Assembly: GCA_002345505.1 (NCBI GenBank)
Contig: DDWJ01000015.1
Coordinates: forward strand, 1-64,000
Direction of reading: 5' to 3'
DNA: 64,000 nt
Source: Caryophanales bacterium UBA2289
Lineage (GTDB): Bacteria; Bacillota_I; Bacilli_A; Izemoplasmatales; Hujiaoplasmataceae
The translations under genes were made by a program, and so were the position numbers. Shown piece after piece: positions 59,242 through 64,000 of the stretch (positions are counted from its first letter, which is position 1; the number at the start of each line of letters is the position of its first letter). A model generated the notes under the pieces. It did not search any database and was not told the DNA's origin. It saw only the letters and a list, made by a program, of their open reading frames with translations.

Positions 59242-62200
59242 TTACCTTTCTACAGTTCTTAGATCATCAATAATTATAGATTGACGATTTCTATTATAAT
59301 CCATTTTTCCAAAAACCAAGTATACTTTGCCTTCTACAATATTCATTCTTTGATACAATTTTGGAAAAACTACTCCACCAATACTATTGATTTCATCTTC
59401 CATATCAACAAAAGCCATATCATCGCCATTTTTAGTCTGATGTTTTTTGACTCTAGTTATTACAGCTATAAATTTCAAATTGCCTTCATGGGAGTTCAAT
59501 ATTTCTGATAAAGTATGATACTTGTTATCTCTAATAAGATTTTTATATTTATGAATTGGGTGATATTCAAAATTGACCCCTAATAATTCTTTTTCTTTAT
59601 TCTGAAGAAATTCAAAATCATACTCCGAGTATTCAACAAACTTAAATACTCCTCTTTTTCCAAAGGAAATATAATTTTGAATATTACTTATATTTTGGAT
59701 AAGTGTTTTCTTATTCATACCAAAATCATTGAATACACCAGAAAAAATCAAGGCTTCAACTACATTACTATTAACGTCTTTTGATCGATCCATGAAGTCT
59801 AAAAAATCACTGACTTCTCTTTCTTGCTGAATAGAACTAATGTTTTTTGCCATTATCTCCCCAATGCCTTTAATCGCTTTATAAGGGAAACGTAAGTTAT
59901 TGCCTTCAAATGTATAGGTATCACTAGACTTATTGATTCTTGGTGGTAATATCTTAATGTCTAGTTTTTGACATTCCATTATATATTTCTTAGTGCCAAC
60001 TACCGACCCAATTTGAGTATTCAATAAAACCGCTAAGAAATATTTAGAAAAGTTTGCTTTTAGATAAGCCATCCAATAGGCTATATAACTATATGCAACA
60101 GCATGACTTTTGTTAAATCCATAATTTGCAAACTTAACAATATAGTCATATATCTGTTCGCCAGTGTCTTTTGTATACCCTTCTTTAATTACTCCTTCAA
60201 CGAATTTTGTTCGTTCCTTCTCTAAAGTATCTCGGTTTTTCTTGCTGACTGCTCTTCTTAAAACATCAGCTTCGCCCAATGAGTATCCAGCGAACTTATT
60301 AGCTATTTTCATTATCTGTTCTTGATAAACAATAATACCTTGTGTATCTTTAAGAATCGGTAATAAATCTAAATCAAGATAAGTGATTCGTTCTTCTTTA
60401 TTTCTCCTTCTTATAAAACTCGGAATATTTTCCATCGGACCTGGTCGATGTAAAGAAATGCAAGTAGCGATATCTTCAAACCTATCAATCTGCATCTGTC
60501 GCATTAAACTCATCATACCTTCAGATTCAAGTTGAAATATCCCGACACTATTAACGTTTTGCAATAAAGCAAATGTCGGTTTATCATCTAATGGAATTTT
60601 GTATATGTCGATATCGATATTCTCGTTTTTCTTAATTAAATCAATTGTCTCGGAAATCATTGATAAATTTCTGATTCCTAAAAAGTCAATCTTTAAAAGT
60701 CCAAGACTCTCCAAATCGCTCGCTTCATATTGAGTCTGCAACATATCCAACAAGCCTACTTGAGTTGGAGAAAAATCATGAATGCTGTTTTCGGTAATAA
60801 TAATTCCTGCTGCATGTGTAGATGTGTGTCTACATAAACCATTTAATTTTAATGCTATTGTTAACAATTGATTAATCTCAGGATTATTGATATAATACTG
60901 ATATTTTTTGGGATATTTTGTTTTGTACTCATCAATTGAATTATCTGTTTCTGATATTTTACTAGTAATATCATCAACAATCGTATTTGAAATACCTAAA
61001 ACCCTAGCTACATCTCGAACTGCTGATTTACCTTGGAAAGTTCCGAAAGTGATGATTGAAACTACTCTTTCCAATCCATATTTATCAACTACATATCTAA
61101 TTATTTCATCCCGTCTATCATCGGGAAAATCCATGTCGATATCTGGCATGGTAATTCTCTCTGGATTTAAGAACCTTTCAAAATATAAGTCAAATTCCAG
61201 CGGATCAACATCTACTATTCCTAATACATAGGCTACTAAAGATCCCGCTGCCGATCCTCTACCAGGCCCAACTAGAATTCCTGACTTTTTAGCATATAAT
61301 ACAAAATCCCATACAATCAAGAAGTAATCTTCATAGTTCATCTTCTCAATAATACTTAATTCATATTCTAGTCTTTCTTTATACTCTTGATATTTTTCTT
61401 TATAAGCACTTTTCTGTTTTAACCTTCTAATTAAACCCTTATTCGTTAATTCTCTTAACTTATCCTTAGCCAGTTCATCTTTTAGAGGATATTTGGGTAA
61501 ATGTAAGTTATTAAAATCTATCACAACATTACATTGTTCAATCATCTCCATTGTATTTTTAACAGCCATAGGATAATTCTTATATAATTTGTTTAACTCA
61601 TTTTTATTTTTCAAATATAAATCAAGATTATCTCTTTCAAAGAAGCCTTGATTTTCATAATCTTTTTGCAAGATCTTCCTTAATATGCTAGAAGCTTCCT
61701 TATCTTCCTTATCAATATATACGACATTATTAATAATTACTGTCTTCCCTAAATCATCTAATTTCGGTGCTATTTTTATTTCAGCGCTATAATCTCTTAA
61801 GTCTAGTCCTAAATATAGATTTTCTAGTCTATCAGAAATTTGATTTACTATAAACTCAGCTAAATCAATTTTATCATTATACATCGCTTGTGCAAATGGG
61901 CCGCTATCTGAGACGATTACGCCAATCAAACCGGTTGAATAATTGCTCAAAACATCCATTGGCAAAGATTTGTTCCCATTGCCTAAAAAAGAACTAATTT
62001 TAATCAAACTCTTATAACCGATATCATTTTTTGCATACAATAGAATATTTTGTTCTTTGAAGTGCTCATCATCCAATAAAACTTCTAATCCCAGTAAAGG
62101 TTTAATGCCTCTATTTAAGCAAGCACGATAAAATTTCACTACACCATACATATGGTTCATATCGGCAATTCCAAGTGATTTAAAACCAAAAGAGGCTGCT

Positions 62201-62280
62201 TTTTCTACAGCCTTCTCAATATCAATCAAACTACCGTTGAAAGAATATGAACTTTGTATATAGAGTTCGAAATCAATCAT
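59242..62280 (-). CDS. dnaE: DNA polymerase III subunit alpha DnaE
   Basis: Replicative-type C-family polymerase of 1012 residues. An N-terminal PHP domain (IADMNHMYGVVKFYR) is followed by palm and thumb with the catalytic acids in TMPDIDMDFPDDRRDEIIRY and the segment FLGIRNLS, then tandem helix-hairpin-helix motifs and a C-terminal OB fold (AVITRVKKHQTKNGDDMAFV). The ATG at 62280 is chosen (TGGTGAAG upstream); a longer frame to 62355 would start inside the preceding gene and adds 25 unlikely residues. PolC, the other Firmicutes polymerase, is not in this window. Confidence 0.95.
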   Translation of the reverse strand: MIDFELYIQSSYSFNGSLIDIEKAVEKAASFGFKSLGIADMNHMYGVVKFYRACLNRGIKPLLGLEVLLDDEHFKEQNILLYAKNDIGYKSLIKISSFLGNGNKSLPMDVLSNYSTGLIGVIVSDSGPFAQAMYNDKIDLAEFIVNQISDRLENLYLGLDLRDYSAEIKIAPKLDDLGKTVIINNVVYIDKEDKEASSILRKILQKDYENQGFFERDNLDLYLKNKNELNKLYKNYPMAVKNTMEMIEQCNVVIDFNNLHLPKYPLKDELAKDKLRELTNKGLIRRLKQKSAYKEKYQEYKERLEYELSIIEKMNYEDYFLIVWDFVLYAKKSGILVGPGRGSAAGSLVAYVLGIVDVDPLEFDLYFERFLNPERITMPDIDMDFPDDRRDEIIRYVVDKYGLERVVSIITFGTFQGKSAVRDVARVLGISNTIVDDITSKISETDNSIDEYKTKYPKKYQYYINNPEINQLLTIALKLNGLCRHTSTHAAGIIITENSIHDFSPTQVGLLDMLQTQYEASDLESLGLLKIDFLGIRNLSMISETIDLIKKNENIDIDIYKIPLDDKPTFALLQNVNSVGIFQLESEGMMSLMRQMQIDRFEDIATCISLHRPGPMENIPSFIRRRNKEERITYLDLDLLPILKDTQGIIVYQEQIMKIANKFAGYSLGEADVLRRAVSKKNRDTLEKERTKFVEGVIKEGYTKDTGEQIYDYIVKFANYGFNKSHAVAYSYIAYWMAYLKANFSKYFLAVLLNTQIGSVVGTKKYIMECQKLDIKILPPRINKSSDTYTFEGNNLRFPYKAIKGIGEIMAKNISSIQQEREVSDFLDFMDRSKDVNSNVVEALIFSGVFNDFGMNKKTLIQNISNIQNYISFGKRGVFKFVEYSEYDFEFLQNKEKELLGVNFEYHPIHKYKNLIRDNKYHTLSEILNSHEGNLKFIAVITRVKKHQTKNGDDMAFVDMEDEINSIGGVVFPKLYQRMNIVEGKVYLVFGKMDYNRNRQSIIIDDLRTVER

Positions 62281-62296
62281 TATCTTCACCAAAATT

Positions 62297-62302
62297 ATTA
62301 TA
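62297..62302 (-). promoter_or_regulatory. Putative extended -10 promoter of dnaE-pfkA
   Basis: TGTTATAAT on the minus strand, about 17 nt before the dnaE ATG; no recognisable -35. The leader would be very short. Confidence 0.35.
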
Positions 62303-62323
62303 ACATAACCACAGTAAAAATAA

Positions 62324-63646
62324 TTATCTTTTCCGCAAAAATAACACACCACCAATTAATGCTAAAAAGATGAAAATATATTTAAAATACTCCGTATAAT
62401 CTTCTTCATTTTCTTCAATAATCTCTTCAGCAGCTAATATTTCAAAAATCAAGGTTTCATAGACTTCACCATCAAAAAGCAACTCCAGCCTATACGCACC
62501 AGGTTGATTTAAAGTAATCTCACCAGTTATTAAATCCCCATTCAATAAAGCCTCTCCAAATATATTAAAAGCAACATTTTCATAACTATCTCCGTCTTCT
62601 ACCCCAGAGATTTTCGGATATATTGAAAAAGGCAAATCCAGTGTATATCCATTAACGCCAATAAACGAGATTATATGAGATCCGACTTGATTTATGTATT
62701 CAGAATTATAAAACTCTCCGTCTAAAAACATCGCTTGAGCATTGCTATAGATTCTTATTGAAGTATTAAAATTAGCATCGCTTAAAAGTTGACCTTCAAT
62801 TTCTCCGTCGTTATAACTAATATCTGGCAATATTACGAAATTCACATCTTTCCGATAATCATTAACTCCGACAATAAGCATGTGATGATTGCCGACATCA
62901 GTTATTGAATTTCCAATGATATAAACTTCATCATTTAAATAAAGTTCGCCAAAACTGTAAAAAGAAACCTCTCCAAGATACCCAGCTACATATTTCTCAC
63001 CTAGTATCTTGTAATCCGCTTCCACTGTAACAAAAAAATCAAAAATATAATTATTATCCACTATTTTTATATTATAATGACCAGGATAATTAATTTCTAA
63101 ATCCTCTACTTCAACATCATTAACATAAGCTATACCTTGATATTGGTAGCTAAAACTGCTTATTACTGTGTATTCAGCACCGACTTCATCAATACTCTTT
63201 AACTCTTCGTTTATGATTACGTCATTTTGTCCATCCTTTAATATTAACAAATGATTATGATTATGGTACTCATTAGGTCTAAAACTTAAGTAAAGCTTAT
63301 CTAAAAGTTCTCCCTGTAAGTTGTATTTCAAAACAATTGAATCCCTGTAAATTGGCATTGTATATTCTTCATTAAAATAATAAGCATCACATACGATTAA
63401 AAAAGTATTCTTATCGACTACAGCTAGATACTTAAAATAATCGTTGGCTTTACTATCATAATGAACTTCCTTTACTAATACCTCATCTTCTTTGTCAAAA
63501 ATCTTAATGTAACCGTCAGAATCGTTATCGTTGACAACATTGCCATACTCAACAATAGTATTATCAATAACAATAATATCAACTTTGTTATAATCGTTTA
63601 TAAACGAGAACATAATCGGCGCAAGTAAAAGAAAGACAAATTTCAT
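62324..63646 (-). CDS. Membrane-anchored surface protein with Ig-like repeats
   Basis: A 440-residue protein. N-terminal signal segment MKFVFLLLAPIMFSFIND, a mainly beta extracellular part with about three repeated units containing YPGHYNIKIV, QVGSHIISFIG and QPGAYRLELLFDG (bacterial Ig-like), then a C-terminal membrane helix YIFIFLALIGGVLFL with RKR stop-transfer. No LPXTG. A homologue cannot be named. Its ribosome-binding site lies inside the ackA terminator. Confidence 0.72.
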   Translation of the reverse strand: MKFVFLLLAPIMFSFINDYNKVDIIVIDNTIVEYGNVVNDNDSDGYIKIFDKEDEVLVKEVHYDSKANDYFKYLAVVDKNTFLIVCDAYYFNEEYTMPIYRDSIVLKYNLQGELLDKLYLSFRPNEYHNHNHLLILKDGQNDVIINEELKSIDEVGAEYTVISSFSYQYQGIAYVNDVEVEDLEINYPGHYNIKIVDNNYIFDFFVTVEADYKILGEKYVAGYLGEVSFYSFGELYLNDEVYIIGNSITDVGNHHMLIVGVNDYRKDVNFVILPDISYNDGEIEGQLLSDANFNTSIRIYSNAQAMFLDGEFYNSEYINQVGSHIISFIGVNGYTLDLPFSIYPKISGVEDGDSYENVAFNIFGEALLNGDLITGEITLNQPGAYRLELLFDGEVYETLIFEILAAEEIIEENEEDYTEYFKYIFIFLALIGGVLFLRKR

Positions 63647-63688
63647 AAAAAAAACCTCCTTTTATTAAATCTTACCAAAAAGGAGGTT
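63647..63688 (-). terminator. ackA terminator that also supplies the next gene's ribosome-binding site
   Basis: Minus strand: AACCTCCTTTT pairs (as AAAAGGAGGTT with its mate) over 11 bp, loop of 14 nt, followed by eight T. GGAGG in the 3' arm lies 8 nt before the ATG at 63646, so the T-tract is also the spacer. Confidence 0.82.
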
Positions 63689-63702
63689 CTATTCTTTAAT
63701 TT

Positions 63703-64000
63703 TTATAGTAAAGCTAAAGTATCTCTAGCAATCATAACTTCTTCGTTAGTCGGAACTACGAAAACTTTAATCTTTGAATCATCTGCAGATATCAAGCGTT
63801 CGATACCGCGGCAGTCATTTCTTTCATCATCAATCTTAGCACCTAAAGCTGCTAAACGGTTAACAACATCGGCTCTAGTAGTTTTAGCGTTTTCACCAAT
63901 TCCAGCTGTAAATACAATCGCATCAGCTCCGCCCATATAAACATAATAACTAGCAATATAATCTGCAATTCTTTTTGCTTGTACAGCGATTGCTAAAGCA
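63703..64000 (-). CDS. ackA: Acetate kinase, C-terminal part (continues past the window edge)
   Basis: Converts acetyl phosphate and ADP to acetate and ATP, the final ATP-yielding step of fermentation. About 98 codons are present, open to the window edge (reading ALAIAVQAKRIADYIASYY before the conserved part). The family motif DAIVFTAGIGENA and the end PTNEEVMIARDTLALL are intact. The 5' part lies beyond base 64000. It fits with the hydrogenase as the route for acetate and H2 formation. Confidence 0.93.
   Translation of the reverse strand, partial: ALAIAVQAKRIADYIASYYVYMGGADAIVFTAGIGENAKTTRADVVNRLAALGAKIDDERNDCRGIERLISADDSKIKVFVVPTNEEVMIARDTLALL

Noticed and set aside
62281..62355. 25-residue N-terminal extension of DnaE
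   Set aside because: It overlaps the end of the upstream gene, is Cys/Tyr-rich and unlike other DnaE starts; the ATG at 62280 has a ribosome-binding site.
1..64000. CRISPR array, tRNA, rRNA or riboswitch
   Set aside because: No regularly spaced repeats, cloverleaf-like stretches or known aptamer cores were recognised in the intergenic regions by eye.
1..64000. Use of TGA as tryptophan codon (Mycoplasma code)
   Set aside because: Full-length conserved proteins use TGG for Trp, and TGA ends genes such as the photolyase at its expected length.

Overview
The window reads as a chromosomal segment of a low-GC, free-living, fermentative Bacillota/Mollicutes-type bacterium. The stop codons, including TGA, behave as in the standard bacterial code (translation table 11). 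Combined with a trimeric bifurcating [FeFe] hydrogenase, arginine deiminase, tryptophanase, acetate kinase, superoxide reductase and heliorhodopsin, this makes an Izemoplasma/Haloplasma/Acholeplasma-like lineage plausible. That placement is inference; no rRNA lies in the window. Almost all genes lie on the minus strand in short operons, many closed by clear hairpin terminators.

Layout. 1-4.2 kb: hydABC hydrogenase. 4.4-6.6 kb: trmFO-xerC, the Firmicutes-type pair. 6.7-12 kb: a GH13 glycosidase divergent from its likely LacI-type regulator, ogt, a membrane-anchored alpha/beta hydrolase and a MATE exporter broken by one in-frame TAA. 12-16 kb: an HD protein, a small unknown protein, fhs and a TrmA-family rRNA methyltransferase. 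16-24 kb: an envelope region with a CapD/FlaA1-like sugar dehydratase, a histidine kinase/response regulator pair, CpsD/Wzz capsule regulators, two tandem UppP phosphatases and superoxide reductase. 24-31 kb: a PlsC-like protein with a zinc ribbon, a large acidic lipoprotein and a LolD/FtsX-type ABC transporter. 31-34 kb: a CxxC-type membrane protein and a redox cluster (two MinD-ferredoxin ATPases, a NifX-like protein, a DUF5320 protein) with a consensus promoter and a perfect palindromic operator. 34-37 kb: arginine deiminase, tryptophanase and a Nudix protein.

37-45 kb: a probable operon with a FakA-DegV fusion, DUF1295, a class II photolyase, DUF2177 and a Nudix hydrolase; then a PadR/HAAS pair divergent from a heliorhodopsin with all key retinal-pocket residues; then Nudix and ZupT. 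45-48 kb: S66 peptidase followed by a degraded accessory stretch with a 3' remnant of a third TrmA-family gene, short repeats and small orphan genes. 48-55 kb: a second TrmA-family enzyme, then an envelope-stress-like operon (two related microproteins, VanZ-like, DUF2089, SHOCT-like, MFS) from a consensus promoter with phased A-tracts upstream, then uvrB. 55-58 kb: a DUF4080 B12-radical-SAM protein and an intact IS3-family element. 58-64 kb: pfkA, dnaE, a surface protein and the 3' part of ackA.

System-level reading. Energy comes from sugar and amino-acid fermentation with H2 evolution. Light and oxidative damage appear to matter (heliorhodopsin, photolyase, DUF1295/DUF2177, superoxide reductase). 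The most interesting candidates are the heliorhodopsin with its palindromic promoter element, the photolyase/FakA-DegV lipid-photoprotection operon, the microprotein/VanZ/DUF2089/SHOCT envelope operon, and several RNA-level devices, such as a terminator whose 3' arm is the Shine-Dalgarno site of the next gene. No CRISPR array, tRNA or rRNA was seen.
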